From Paraburkholderia flava (lineage in GTDB: Bacteria; Pseudomonadota; Gammaproteobacteria; Burkholderiales; Burkholderiaceae): DNA of 64,000 nt. Location: NCBI RefSeq assembly GCF_004359985.1, contig NZ_SMRO01000002.1:1375135-1439134 (forward strand). The letters run 5' to 3'. Positions 18,814 to 29,925 of the stretch are shown here, one piece after another. Below the pieces are notes generated by a model that did not search any database, was not told where the DNA came from, and saw nothing but the letters and a program-made list of their open reading frames with translations. Position numbers and translations under genes: made by a program. Position 1 is the stretch's first letter. Every line of letters begins with the position of its first letter.

Positions 18814-19771
18814 ATCCGCGCTGGAAGAACTCGGGCTCGCGACCCGTTGGGTGACACGCGGCAGCGTGGTTGCCGAAGCGGTTGCTCCTGGTGAAGAAAC
18901 CGTTGTCAGCACGCAGCCGGCGCAGTTGCGCACGGCGGAGCCGCCAGCGGAAGCGCGTGTGCCCCGGCGCGACGCGGAACCAGTTGCCGATCGAGAGACT
19001 GCAGGCGCGAACGATACGCCACGCCGCGCGCCCGCGAATGCCGCAACTGCACCGCAGTCGCAACCCCAGTCTCCGCCAGACGACGACTTCGCCTGGTTCG
19101 ACGACCTGCCCACCACACCGCCGCAACCCGGCGCACGCAACAGCACGGAGCAGCCCGCGATCGAAGCGTCGACGGAACCGTCATTGCCGTCGGTCGCCAC
19201 CCTCGACTGGGATGCACTCGGCGAGCGCGTTGCCTCATGCGAGCGCTGCCGTCTGTGCGAGAAGCGCACGAAGACCGTATTCGGCGTCGGCGATCGCGAC
19301 GCCGACTGGATGCTCGTCGGCGAAGCTCCCGGGGAGAACGAAGACCGCCAGGGCGAGCCGTTCGTCGGCCAGGCGGGCAAGCTGCTCGACAACATGCTGC
19401 GCTCGCTCGATCTCGCGCGCGACCGCAACGTCTACATCGCGAACGTGATCAAGTGCCGGCCACCCGGCAACCGTAATCCGGAACCCGATGAAGTCGCGCG
19501 CTGCGAACCGTATCTGCAGCGTCAGGTCGCGCTCGTCAAACCGAAGCTGATCGTCGCGCTCGGTCGTTTCGCCGCGCAGAGTCTGCTGAAGACCGATTCG
19601 AGCATCTCGTCGCTGCGCGGTCGCGTGCATGCGTATGAAGGCGTGCCGGTGATCGTCACGTATCACCCGGCGTATCTGCTGCGCAGTCTGCACGACAAGT
19701 CGAAGTCGTGGGCCGATCTCTGTCTCGCGCGCGATACGCTGCGCCAGGCTGCCGGTTCGACGGAGCATTGA
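18800..19771 (+). CDS. Family 4 uracil-DNA glycosylase with long N-terminal extension
   Basis: A 323-residue base-excision repair enzyme removing uracil from DNA. The C-terminal about 190 residues show the family 4 motif G-E-A-P-G-E-N-E-D-R-Q-G, the C-terminal Y-H-P-A-Y-L-L-R motif, and cysteines suited to a 4Fe-4S cluster (C-E-R-C-R-L-C near residues 147-153, plus Cys in I-K-C-R-P-P and A-R-C-E-P). The first about 30 residues resemble a conserved helper segment. Residues about 30-130 are Pro/Ala/Thr/Glu-rich and look disordered. A strong GAGGAGGG site precedes the ATG. It overlaps rimI. Confidence 0.93.
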   Translation: MALHESALEELGLATRWVTRGSVVAEAVAPGEETVVSTQPAQLRTAEPPAEARVPRRDAEPVADRETAGANDTPRRAPANAATAPQSQPQSPPDDDFAWFDDLPTTPPQPGARNSTEQPAIEASTEPSLPSVATLDWDALGERVASCERCRLCEKRTKTVFGVGDRDADWMLVGEAPGENEDRQGEPFVGQAGKLLDNMLRSLDLARDRNVYIANVIKCRPPGNRNPEPDEVARCEPYLQRQVALVKPKLIVALGRFAAQSLLKTDSSISSLRGRVHAYEGVPVIVTYHPAYLLRSLHDKSKSWADLCLARDTLRQAAGSTEH

Positions 19772-20787
19772 TGAGCGCGCCCGCGTCCGTGGCGGCCGGG
19801 ACTGCGGCAACGGGCAGTGCGTTTCCCGATCTGCCGATCGATTCGCTGACCGACCCGATCGTGCGCGATCTTGCGTGGCTGCTCGCCAGCCCCGCGTTAC
19901 TGCGCGAGCAGTTGCCGGTCGGCGTGCTTGCCGACCCGCTCGCCGCACCGGGCGAGGCGGCTCGCATCGCGGACCTGCTGCGCGCACTCGATGCCAATCC
20001 CGCTGTATTGCACCGCACGCTCGCCGACGCGCACGTGACGCGTCTCGGGCGTTACGCCGAATCTCTGCTCGCGTGGTTCCTCGAACATGATCCCGCGACG
20101 CATCTGGTCGCTGCGAACGTCGCGCTGCGTCGCGCGGGCGTGACGCTCGGTGAATGCGATTTTCTCGTTGAGACGGCGGATGGTCGGCGTCTCCACTGGG
20201 AGCTGGCAGTGAAGTGCTATCTGCACACCGGCGCCGCGCGTGGACAGCTTGCCGATTACGTGGGACCGAATCTGCAGGACCGTTTCGATCGCAAGCTCGC
20301 GCATCTGCTGGGTCATCAGTTGCCACTCAGCGCGCGTGAGGAGTTCGCTTCGCTGGGGCTCGTGGGGCCGTGGCACGCGCAGATGTTTATCAAGGGCTGG
20401 CTGTTTTATCCGCAGCCGGAAGCAACTGATATCAGCATGCTTTCCACGCAGTCACCCGACGCACCCGAACTCGATCCCGCGCACCCGCGCGGCTGGTGGA
20501 CGACGCGTACCGCGTGGCCGGATTTCGCGACCGCGCATGCGCCTGCATGGCGTGTGCTGCCGCGTCTCGAATGGCTTGCGCCGCGCCGTTATGAAGCAGG
20601 GGATGCTGCGGTCACAGAGCTTGTCGATGCAGCGACGCTTGCGCTGCGGCTCGTTCGTCAGACCGGGCCGACGATGGTCGCTGGTTTCGCCAGCGATGCA
20701 CAAGGCCGCTGGATCGAACGATCGCGCGGCTTCGTGGTGCCGGACACATGGCCAGCGCTTGCGCACGCATTCGCACGCGAAGCGTAA
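19771..20787 (+). CDS. DUF1853 family protein, possible nuclease fold
   Basis: A 338-residue protein resembling the uncharacterised DUF1853 family. The start overlaps the glycosylase stop by one base, so it belongs to the tsaB-rimI-udg operon. The central conserved block has Asp130, Glu144 and Lys148 in the pattern C-D-F-L-V then W-E-L-A-V-K, with hydrophobic strands around them. This recalls PD-(D/E)XK nucleases, though the Glu-Lys spacing is not canonical. Operon placement with a DNA repair enzyme would fit. Both the family name and the fold are from memory and pattern; function is unknown. Confidence 0.75.
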   Translation: MSAPASVAAGTAATGSAFPDLPIDSLTDPIVRDLAWLLASPALLREQLPVGVLADPLAAPGEAARIADLLRALDANPAVLHRTLADAHVTRLGRYAESLLAWFLEHDPATHLVAANVALRRAGVTLGECDFLVETADGRRLHWELAVKCYLHTGAARGQLADYVGPNLQDRFDRKLAHLLGHQLPLSAREEFASLGLVGPWHAQMFIKGWLFYPQPEATDISMLSTQSPDAPELDPAHPRGWWTTRTAWPDFATAHAPAWRVLPRLEWLAPRRYEAGDAAVTELVDAATLALRLVRQTGPTMVAGFASDAQGRWIERSRGFVVPDTWPALAHAFAREA

Positions 20788-20824
20788 CGGAGCCTGGCGC
20801 GCGCAATAACATGCACGCGCGCCG

Positions 20825-21649
20825 TCACCACCACCGATAAAAATGATGCACCGGACCGACGCCCGAGCCGACGTCGAGCCGGTCGCTTGCCTGCAGTGCG
20901 CCGGTCAGATACGTCTTCGCGTCGGTGACGGCGCTCGCGAGATCGTCGCATTGCGCGACGAGTGCCGCGATCGCTGACGACAGCGTGCAGCCCGTGCCAT
21001 GCGTGTTCTTCACCGGCACGCGCGGACCGCCGAGACGCAGCGTCCCGTTGTCCCGAATGAGCCAGTCGGGGCTATCCGTGGATTCGAGGTGGCCGCCTTT
21101 CATCAGCACCGCCCGCGCGCCGAGCGCACGCAGTGCTTCGCCCTGACGGACCATGCCGGCCTCGTCGGTAGCAGCGGTTTCGCCGAGCAGCGCGGCGGCT
21201 TCCGGCAGGTTCGGCGTGACGAGCGTCGCGAGCGGCAGCAGCAAGTCGCGAATCGCCGCGACCGCATCGGACGACAGTAGCGCGTGATTGCTCTTCGAGA
21301 TCATCACCGTATCGAGTATGACGTGTCGCGGCCGGTAGCGCTGCAGCGCATCGGAGACTGCGCGCGCGATCGGCGCGTTCGCGAGCATGCCGATCTTCAC
21401 GGCGTCGATGCGGATGTCGTCGAACACCGCATCGAGCTGCGCAGTGACGAAGCCCGCGTCGGGTGCATGAATGGCCGTGACGCCGCGCGTGTTCTGCGCG
21501 GTCAGCGCGGTGATCACGCTCGCGCCGTACGCACCGAGCGCGGAGAACGCCTTGAGATCAGCCTGAATGCCGGCACCGCCGCCGGAGTCCGAGCCGGCGA
21601 TGGTGAGCACATTGGCGATAACGGGAGAGGGAGAGGAGGCGGTTGTCAT
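20825..21649 (-). CDS. thiD: Bifunctional hydroxymethylpyrimidine kinase/phosphomethylpyrimidine kinase
   Basis: A 274-residue ribokinase-like enzyme that phosphorylates HMP and HMP-P for thiamine synthesis. It shows the N-terminal T-I-A-G-S-D-S-G-G-G-A-G-I-Q-A-D-L-K signature and the C-terminal anion-hole motif H-G-T-G-C-T-L-S-S-A with the catalytic Cys region. Length matches ThiD. It is convergent with the DUF1853 operon and lies 105 bp downstream of lplT on the same strand. Confidence 0.96.
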   Translation of the reverse strand: MTTASSPSPVIANVLTIAGSDSGGGAGIQADLKAFSALGAYGASVITALTAQNTRGVTAIHAPDAGFVTAQLDAVFDDIRIDAVKIGMLANAPIARAVSDALQRYRPRHVILDTVMISKSNHALLSSDAVAAIRDLLLPLATLVTPNLPEAAALLGETAATDEAGMVRQGEALRALGARAVLMKGGHLESTDSPDWLIRDNGTLRLGGPRVPVKNTHGTGCTLSSAIAALVAQCDDLASAVTDAKTYLTGALQASDRLDVGSGVGPVHHFYRWW

Positions 21650-21754
21650 CGGAACGCGGATACGGCGGAAAAGAGGCGGGAGTGGGACGGCACGGAGACG
21701 GCGAGGTGATGATGAGACGCGAACAAAGACGCGAGCGTCGCTACCAGCCGTGCA

Positions 21755-23062
21755 TCAATGCCGCATTTCACCGATCAGCGCGACCGAATCGAACGCGCGC
21801 TGATTCGCCTGGTGGCGTCGCATCACGAACCACATCATCAGGCAGACGAACGTGCCGAACAGCACGATCACCAGCGCGACCGGCACGTCGAGCCACACGA
21901 GCACCGCGTACAGGCACAGCATCACGAGCACCGACAGATTCTCGTTGAAGTTCTGCACCGCGATCGAGTGACCGGCCGACAGCAGCACGTGGCCGCGATG
22001 CTGCAGCAGCGCGTTCATCGGTACGACGAAAAAGCCCGACAGCCCGCCGACGACGATCAGGAACAGATACGCAACCAGCAGGTAACCCGGCACATGCATT
22101 CTGCCCAAATAGATGCCCCAGTGCGCCGGGAACAACTGCTTCGTGTAGAACGCCATCAGCATCACCGCGATGCCCATGATGATGCCGACCGGCAGCACCG
22201 ACAGCGACTTCTTCAGCGGCACGCGGGCGGCGGCGATCATCGCGCCGGCCGCGACGCCGACCGCGACGACGGCCTGCAGGATCGCGCCTTCGGACAGCGA
22301 CATGCCGAGCGACACCTCGGCCCACTTCAGCACGATGAATTGCAGCGTCGCGCCGGCGCCCCAGAAGAGCGTCGTGACCGCGAGCGAGATCTGCCCGAGC
22401 TTGTCGTTCCAGAGGACCTGGAAGCACTCGGCGAAATCGGTGACCAGTTTGATCGGCCCGCGTTCCTGGCGTGGATAACGCGCGCCGGTATCGGGAATAC
22501 GCAGATTGAACAGTGCGGCGACGATGTAGATCGCGATGATGATGAGCATCGCGGCTTCGGCCGGTGTGTTGATGTTCGGCGGCGTGTACTTCATCACGTG
22601 CGCCGCGATGTGCGGGCTGATCAGCGCACCGCCGAGTACGGTGCCGAGAATGATCGAACCGACGGTCGTGCCTTCGATCCAGCCGTTCGCGGCAACGAGC
22701 CGGTCAGGCGGCAGCAGTTCGGTGAGGATGCCGTACTTGGCCGGCGAGTAGGCGGCTGCGCCGAAGCCGACGATGCCGTATGCAAGGAGCGGATGCGCAC
22801 CGAACAACATGACGAGGCAACCCGCCACCTTGATCGTATTGGTGACGAACATCACGCGGCCCTTCGGACGGGAGTCCGCGAAGGCGCCGACGAAAGCCGC
22901 GAGCACGACGTACGACAGCACAAAGAACAACTTGAGCAGCGGCGTCATCCAGTTCGGGGCGTGAAGATCTTTCAGCAGTGCAATAGCAGCGATCAGAAGC
23001 GCATTGTCGGCCAGCGAGGAAAAAAACTGCGCGGCCATAATGGTGTAAAAACCTTTTTTCAT
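21755..23062 (-). CDS. lplT: Lysophospholipid transporter LplT
   Basis: A 435-residue major facilitator with about 12 membrane segments that flips lysophospholipids inward for reacylation. The G-A-A-A-Y-S-P-A-K-Y-G-I-L segment and F-F-V-V-P-M-N-A-L-L-Q motif match LplT. The start was set at M-K-K-G-F-Y-T (23062), which leads directly into the first helix; the longer open frame upstream would add a charged segment. Unlike E. coli there is no adjacent aas acyltransferase gene. It diverges from alr. Confidence 0.9.
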   Translation of the reverse strand: MKKGFYTIMAAQFFSSLADNALLIAAIALLKDLHAPNWMTPLLKLFFVLSYVVLAAFVGAFADSRPKGRVMFVTNTIKVAGCLVMLFGAHPLLAYGIVGFGAAAYSPAKYGILTELLPPDRLVAANGWIEGTTVGSIILGTVLGGALISPHIAAHVMKYTPPNINTPAEAAMLIIIAIYIVAALFNLRIPDTGARYPRQERGPIKLVTDFAECFQVLWNDKLGQISLAVTTLFWGAGATLQFIVLKWAEVSLGMSLSEGAILQAVVAVGVAAGAMIAAARVPLKKSLSVLPVGIIMGIAVMLMAFYTKQLFPAHWGIYLGRMHVPGYLLVAYLFLIVVGGLSGFFVVPMNALLQHRGHVLLSAGHSIAVQNFNENLSVLVMLCLYAVLVWLDVPVALVIVLFGTFVCLMMWFVMRRHQANQRAFDSVALIGEMRH

Positions 23063-23281
23063 CTGATGCGATGCTTTCCTCGCCGCTGTCTGTCCGGCCC
23101 CCGCGTGCGGTCGGCGTTCGGGCTTATTCCGTTCGAAATGGGTTGTGCGCACGGCTTTATATCATGAAAATAGCTGCATTCGGACTAGCAAAATCCTTGA
23201 TCGCGCCGCCCAGCGGGCTCCGGACGTATCGAAAACGCCCAGTAAGCCGCTGATTCGCAAGCGTCTTTATGAAAAACCCTC

Positions 23282-24352
23282 ATGCCGCGCCCTCTCTCAG
23301 CCACGATTCACACCGCCGCACTCGCCAATAATCTCGCTGTCGTCCGCCGCCACGCGCCGAAATCGAAGGTCTGGGCAGTGGTCAAAGCCAATGCGTATGG
23401 CCACGGTCTCGCGCGAGCGTTCCCCGGATTGCGCGCAACCGATGGCTTCGGTCTGCTGGACCTCGAAGAAGCCGTGAAGTTGCGTGAACTCGGCTGGGCC
23501 GGACCGATTCTGTTGCTCGAAGGTTTTTTCCGTCCCACCGACATCGACGTCATCGATCGCTACAGCCTCACCACGGCGGTGCATTCGGACGAGCAGATGC
23601 GGATGCTCGAAATGGCGCGCCTGTCGAAGCCGGTCAACATCCAGCTGAAGATGAACAGCGGCATGAATCGCCTCGGCTACACGCCCGAGCGTTTTCGCAG
23701 CGCGTGGGAGCGCGCGCGCGCATGCCAGGGCATCGGGCAGATCACGTTGATGACCCATTTCTCCGATGCCGACGGCGAGCGAGGCATCGCTCACCAGATG
23801 GCCGCGTTCGAGCGCGGCGCGGAAGGCATCGCCGGCGCGCGCAGCCTCGCGAATTCCGCGGCGACGCTGTGGCACCCCGAGTCGCATTTCGACTGGGTGC
23901 GGCCAGGCATCATCCTGTACGGCGGTTCGCCGTCGGGTGTGCACAGCGCGATCGCGGGCACGGGTCTGCAGCCGGCGATGACGCTCGCGTCCGAGCTGAT
24001 CGCGGTGCAGACGCTCACCGACGGGCAGACCGTCGGCTACGGCTCGAAGTTCGCGGCGCGCGGACCGATGCGCATCGGCGTGGTCGCGTGCGGTTATGCG
24101 GACGGCTATTCGCGGATCGCGCCGGAAGGCACGCCGATCATCGTCGATGGGGTGCGCACGCAGGTGGTCGGTCGCGTGTCGATGGACATGATCACCGTCG
24201 ACCTCACGCCATGCCCGAATGCGGGCGTCGGTTCGCGCGTCGAGTTGTGGGGCGCCTCGCTGTCGATCGACGAAGTCGCGCAGGCGTGTGGCACGATCGG
24301 ATACGAACTGATGTGCGCGATCGCGCAGCGCGTGCCCGTAAGAGCCGAGTGA
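23282..24352 (+). CDS. alr: Alanine racemase
   Basis: A 356-residue PLP enzyme interconverting L- and D-alanine for peptidoglycan. The PLP lysine is Lys35 in [10 protein letters not shown]. The second catalytic region with Tyr is in V-G-Y-G-S-K-F, and the C-terminal R-V-S-M-D-M-I segment is present. Length is normal. The next gene radA starts 55 bp later on the same strand, so they may be cotranscribed. Whether it is the biosynthetic (alr) or catabolic (dadX) form cannot be told; the absence of dadA nearby favours alr. Confidence 0.95.
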   Translation: MPRPLSATIHTAALANNLAVVRRHAPKSKVWAVVKANAYGHGLARAFPGLRATDGFGLLDLEEAVKLRELGWAGPILLLEGFFRPTDIDVIDRYSLTTAVHSDEQMRMLEMARLSKPVNIQLKMNSGMNRLGYTPERFRSAWERARACQGIGQITLMTHFSDADGERGIAHQMAAFERGAEGIAGARSLANSAATLWHPESHFDWVRPGIILYGGSPSGVHSAIAGTGLQPAMTLASELIAVQTLTDGQTVGYGSKFAARGPMRIGVVACGYADGYSRIAPEGTPIIVDGVRTQVVGRVSMDMITVDLTPCPNAGVGSRVELWGASLSIDEVAQACGTIGYELMCAIAQRVPVRAE

Positions 24353-24407
24353 ACGCGCAGAATGCGCATACAGCACCAGGATAAATCGCAGCAACAGCGG
24401 AACACGC

Positions 24408-25784
24408 GTGGCTAAACAGAAAACGTTGTACACCTGCAGCGAATGCGGCGGACAGGTGCCGAAGTGGCAGGGCCAGTGTCCGGCGTGCGGCGCATGGAAT
24501 ACGCTCGTCGAGGGCGTCGCGGAGCAGGCGGGCACGCATCGCTATCAGTCGCTCGCGAAGAACGCGCCGGTGCAGCGGCTCGCGGACATCGAAGCATCGG
24601 ACGTGCCGCGTTTCTCGACCGGCGTCGGCGAATTCGATCGCGTGCTCGGCGGCGGTCTTGTCGCGGGCGGCGTGGTGCTGATCGGCGGCGATCCGGGCAT
24701 CGGTAAATCGACGCTGCTGCTGCAGTCGCTCGGGGCGATCTCGAGCGAGCGGCGCGCGCTGTACGTGAGCGGCGAAGAATCGGCCGCGCAGATCGCTTTA
24801 CGCGCGCAGCGGCTGTCGCTGCTCGAAACCGGCAGCCAGGCGAACGACCTGCAACTGCTCGCCGAAATCCAGCTCGAAAAAATCCAGGCGACGATTGCGG
24901 CCGAACGGCCCGACGTCGCGGTCATCGATTCGATCCAGACAATCTACTCGGACGCACTCACGTCCGCACCCGGCTCGGTCGCGCAGGTGCGCGAGTGCGC
25001 GGCGCAACTGACGCGCGTCGCGAAGCAGTCGGGCACCGCGATCATCATGGTCGGCCACGTGACGAAGGAGGGCAACCTCGCGGGGCCGCGCGTGCTCGAG
25101 CACATTGTCGATACCGTGCTGTACTTCGAGGGCGATACGCATTCGTCGTTCCGCCTCGTGCGCGCGTTCAAGAACCGCTTCGGCGCCGTGAACGAACTCG
25201 GCGTGTTCGCGATGACCGAGCGCGGCCTGCGCGGTGTCGCTAATCCGTCTGCGCTGTTTCTGTCGCAGCACGAGCAGTCGGTGCCGGGCTCGTGCGTGCT
25301 GGTCACGCAGGAGGGCACGCGGCCGCTGCTCGTCGAAGTGCAGGCGCTCGTCGATACCGCGAACGTGCCGAATCCGCGACGCCTCGCGGTCGGGCTCGAA
25401 CAGAACCGGCTCGCGATGCTGCTCGCCGTGCTGCACCGGCACGCGGGCATCGCGTGTTTCGATCAGGACGTGTTCCTGAACGCGGTCGGCGGCGTGAAGA
25501 TCACCGAGCCAGCGGCCGATCTCGCCGTGCTGCTCGCGATCCATTCGTCGATGCGCAACAAGCCGCTGCCGAAGGGGCTGATCGTGTTCGGCGAAGTGGG
25601 GCTCGCCGGCGAGATCCGGCCGTCGCCGCGCGGTCAGGAGCGTCTGAAGGAAGCCGCGAAGCTCGGCTTCTCGATTGCGTTGATTCCGAAGGCGAATGCG
25701 CCAAAGCAGCCGATCGACGGATTGCAGGTGATCGCGGTGGAACGCATCGAGCAGGCGATTGACCGGGTGCGGACGCTCGAGTGA
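24408..25784 (+). CDS. radA: DNA repair protein RadA
   Basis: A 458-residue RecA-related helicase that drives branch migration in recombination repair. It has an N-terminal zinc finger (C-S-E-C ... C-P-A-C within residues 10-30), Walker A G-D-P-G-I-G-K-S-T, the RadA-specific K-N-R-F-G motif, and a C-terminal Lon-protease-like domain. All key features are intact. It sits after alr and before a small conserved gene. Confidence 0.97.
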   Translation: MAKQKTLYTCSECGGQVPKWQGQCPACGAWNTLVEGVAEQAGTHRYQSLAKNAPVQRLADIEASDVPRFSTGVGEFDRVLGGGLVAGGVVLIGGDPGIGKSTLLLQSLGAISSERRALYVSGEESAAQIALRAQRLSLLETGSQANDLQLLAEIQLEKIQATIAAERPDVAVIDSIQTIYSDALTSAPGSVAQVRECAAQLTRVAKQSGTAIIMVGHVTKEGNLAGPRVLEHIVDTVLYFEGDTHSSFRLVRAFKNRFGAVNELGVFAMTERGLRGVANPSALFLSQHEQSVPGSCVLVTQEGTRPLLVEVQALVDTANVPNPRRLAVGLEQNRLAMLLAVLHRHAGIACFDQDVFLNAVGGVKITEPAADLAVLLAIHSSMRNKPLPKGLIVFGEVGLAGEIRPSPRGQERLKEAAKLGFSIALIPKANAPKQPIDGLQVIAVERIEQAIDRVRTLE

Positions 25785-25814
25785 CGAATCGGGCGGATCG
25801 AGTAGATCGTGCCC

Positions 25815-25851
25815 CTGTAATCCGCTGTAAATAACACCGGGATTACTGTAA
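25815..25851 (+). promoter_or_regulatory. Phased CTGTAA repeats and inverted repeat before the DUF2866-like gene
   Basis: Three CTGTAA copies begin at 25815, 25825 and 25846, about one and three helical turns from the first. Within them an inverted repeat GTAATCC / GGATTAC is seen (25817-25823, 25840-25846). This may be a protein-binding site or a transcript hairpin; there is no T run to suggest a terminator. Confidence 0.3.
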
Positions 25852-25924
25852 CCAGACTGCTGCACGTTTTCCCTATGCTGACCGGGTGTGTATTCGTGTC
25901 CCCCGAAGCGGAAAGGATGACGTC

Positions 25925-26188
25925 TTGAAACAGCCTCATGAAGCAGCGAGCGATCGACTCTCGAATCTGCGCGGCTGCCGCGTGTCGCCGCCGATCCAGC
26001 CGCCGTGGGGCGGCGGTTGCCGGATCGTCGAGTGGATCGATGAACACGGGCAACTCTCGCGCCGCGTCGTCGCCGAGAACGTGACCGCCGACCAGGTGCG
26101 CGCGACCATTCGCCAGCATGTGCAGGGCCGCAAACATACGCTCATCGACGATGGCCCGACGCAGCGGCAAACCTTGCCGCGCCGCTAG
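25925..26188 (+). CDS. Small conserved protein, DUF2866-like
   Basis: An 87-residue basic protein. I chose a TTG start at 25925 with AAGGA seven bases upstream; a GTG at 25886 is possible but has no better site. It has a central R-I-V-E-W-I-D-E-H-G-Q-L-S-R-R-V-V segment predicted as two strands and a following helix with V-T-A-D-Q-V-R-A-T-I. It resembles the Burkholderia family DUF2866, of unknown function. No signal peptide or membrane segment. It lies 140 bp after radA, and the upstream gap contains repeated CTGTAA elements. Confidence 0.65.
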   Translation: MKQPHEAASDRLSNLRGCRVSPPIQPPWGGGCRIVEWIDEHGQLSRRVVAENVTADQVRATIRQHVQGRKHTLIDDGPTQRQTLPRR

Positions 26189-26240
26189 GCGTTTTAGTCT
26201 GACTCAAATTGCTGCTGGCATCTGACGACGTGCCGGGCTA

Positions 26241-27323
26241 TTAATCCGGCGCGTCGCTAACGTCTTCGCCGCTGTCCAGCTGAGGCGCAAACAGCGGATG
26301 CCGCGCGGCCTCCGCAGCCGTCAACACCGGCGACACGCAGCAGTCGAGCGGTTCCAGCAACGCCACCCAGTCTTCCAGCGGATTGCCCGCGATGATCGCG
26401 GCGAGTTCCTGCGTCAGCGCAGCCGCGTCCGGCCCACCGATTGCCTGTCCCAGGCTCCAGTGGCGCGCGCCCCAGTCCGGCCGGCCAAGCGCCGTGCACA
26501 GCGTTTCCCAGAATTTGAGTTCGAGCGCGCCGACCGCGAGCCAGCGTCCGTCGAGCGTGCGATACAGGTTGTAGCAGGGCGCACCGCCGTTCAGCAGACC
26601 GCCGCCCGCGGGCGGCGTCGTGCCGTCGTTCGCGAGCGCGACTTGCGCGACCACGTTGTGCGCGTAGGTCGCATGAGCCATCGATACATCGACGAAGCGT
26701 CCATTGCCGCCGCGCGCGACATGCCACAGCGCCGCGAGAATCTGCGTGACCGCGCTGAGCGCGCCGCCGAGCAGATCGGCGATCTGGAAATTGGGCAGCA
26801 CCGGTGCGCCGTCGCGATCCGCGAGCTGATCGAGCACACCCGCATAGCCGACGTAGTTGATGTCGTGACCCGCGCGCTGCGAGAACGGCCCCTGCACGCC
26901 GTAGCCGCTGATCGCGCAATAGACGAGCTTCGGATTCAGCGCGAGCAGCGCGTCATGACCCACGCCGAGCCGGTCCATCACGCCTGGCCTGAAACTCTCG
27001 ATCAGCACGTCCGCTTCGCGTGCGAGCGCACGCAGCACCGTGAGCCCGGCTTCCGATTTCAGATCGAGCCGCATCTCGCGCTTGCCGCGATTGACGAGCC
27101 GGTAGAACGCACTCGGTCGGCCTGCGACGCGGTCGCTCGTGCTCTGCATCATCGTGCGGGTAGCGTCGCCGGCGCCGGGCGGTTCGATCTTCAGCACTTC
27201 GGCACCGAGTTCGGCGAGCCGCAGCGTGGCGACGGGGCCGGGCAGCAGACGCGTCAGATCGAGTACGCGCAGACCTTGCAGCGCGGCAGGGGAGGACGAA
27301 AACCCGGACGACAGGACGGACAA
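26241..27323 (-). CDS. CaiB/BaiF family CoA transferase
   Basis: A 360-residue class III CoA transferase. The N-terminal L-D-L-T-R-L-L-P-G-P segment, the following L-G-A-E-V-L-K-I-E-P-P motif and the catalytic-Asp region (G-H-D-I-N-Y) match the family. Similarity in layout is greatest to alpha-methylacyl-CoA racemase-like members (about 360 residues). The substrate cannot be assigned. It is 44 bp downstream of the ABC-F gene on the same strand and so may share its transcript. Confidence 0.9.
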   Translation of the reverse strand: MSVLSSGFSSSPAALQGLRVLDLTRLLPGPVATLRLAELGAEVLKIEPPGAGDATRTMMQSTSDRVAGRPSAFYRLVNRGKREMRLDLKSEAGLTVLRALAREADVLIESFRPGVMDRLGVGHDALLALNPKLVYCAISGYGVQGPFSQRAGHDINYVGYAGVLDQLADRDGAPVLPNFQIADLLGGALSAVTQILAALWHVARGGNGRFVDVSMAHATYAHNVVAQVALANDGTTPPAGGGLLNGGAPCYNLYRTLDGRWLAVGALELKFWETLCTALGRPDWGARHWSLGQAIGGPDAAALTQELAAIIAGNPLEDWVALLEPLDCCVSPVLTAAEAARHPLFAPQLDSGEDVSDAPD

Positions 27324-27367
27324 GGCGAACCTCTCATCGAAGCCGGCGCGGACCGTGCAAGGTGCCG

Positions 27368-29311
<1,944 letters not shown>

Positions 29312-29441
29312 GGGAACGCAGATGCTCGGAACGGGAAAGTCGCTATTCTAGACTGCGCAGCGACGCCCTGAGCATCGGCCGAACGGCTAGCTCCCGGCGC
29401 GGGCCTTTTCGCTTAGACTGGGCGCTTTCACGGGAGGACGT

Positions 29442-29921
29442 ATGGCATCGATCCATGATTTCTCGGCGCGTACGCTCGGCGGCGAGACGATCGGGCTGGA
29501 CCGGTATCGCGGCAAGGTGCTGCTGATCGTCAACACGGCGAGCGAATGCGGCTTTACGCCGCAATACGCGGGGCTACAGGCGGTGTACGGCGAATACGCG
29601 GAGCGCGGGCTCGAAGTGCTCGGCTTTCCGTGCAACCAGTTCGGCAAGCAGGAGCCGGGCGACGCGACGCAGATCGGCAGCTTCTGCGAGAAGAACTACG
29701 GCGTGTCGTTTCCGATGTTCGACAAGATCGACGTGAACGGCGCGAACGCGCATCCGCTGTACAAATACCTGACCGAAGAAGCGCCGGGGCTGCTCGGCAT
29801 CGAGGCGATCAAGTGGAACTTCACGAAGTTTCTGATCGACCGCGAGGGTAACGTCGTGAAGCGCTATGCGCCGTTGACGAAACCCGATGCGATTCGCGCG
29901 GATATCGAGAAGCTGCTGTAG
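29442..29921 (+). CDS. Glutathione peroxidase
   Basis: A 159-residue thioredoxin-fold peroxidase. The catalytic residues are all visible: Cys in N-T-A-S-E-C-G-F-T, Gln in N-Q-F-G-K-Q-E-P-G and Trp in K-W-N-F-T-K-F. The Cys form (no selenocysteine) usually uses thioredoxin or glutathione to reduce peroxides. Length matches BtuE/Gpx proteins. It lies between a divergent ABC-F gene and a convergent cardiolipin synthase gene with only 4 bp between the stops. Confidence 0.95.
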   Translation: MASIHDFSARTLGGETIGLDRYRGKVLLIVNTASECGFTPQYAGLQAVYGEYAERGLEVLGFPCNQFGKQEPGDATQIGSFCEKNYGVSFPMFDKIDVNGANAHPLYKYLTEEAPGLLGIEAIKWNFTKFLIDREGNVVKRYAPLTKPDAIRADIEKLL

Positions 29922-29925
29922 GAGA

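Noticed and set aside
25817..25846. Inverted repeat after radA as a LexA box
   Set aside because: Lacks the CTGT-N8-ACAG form of the known SOS box.
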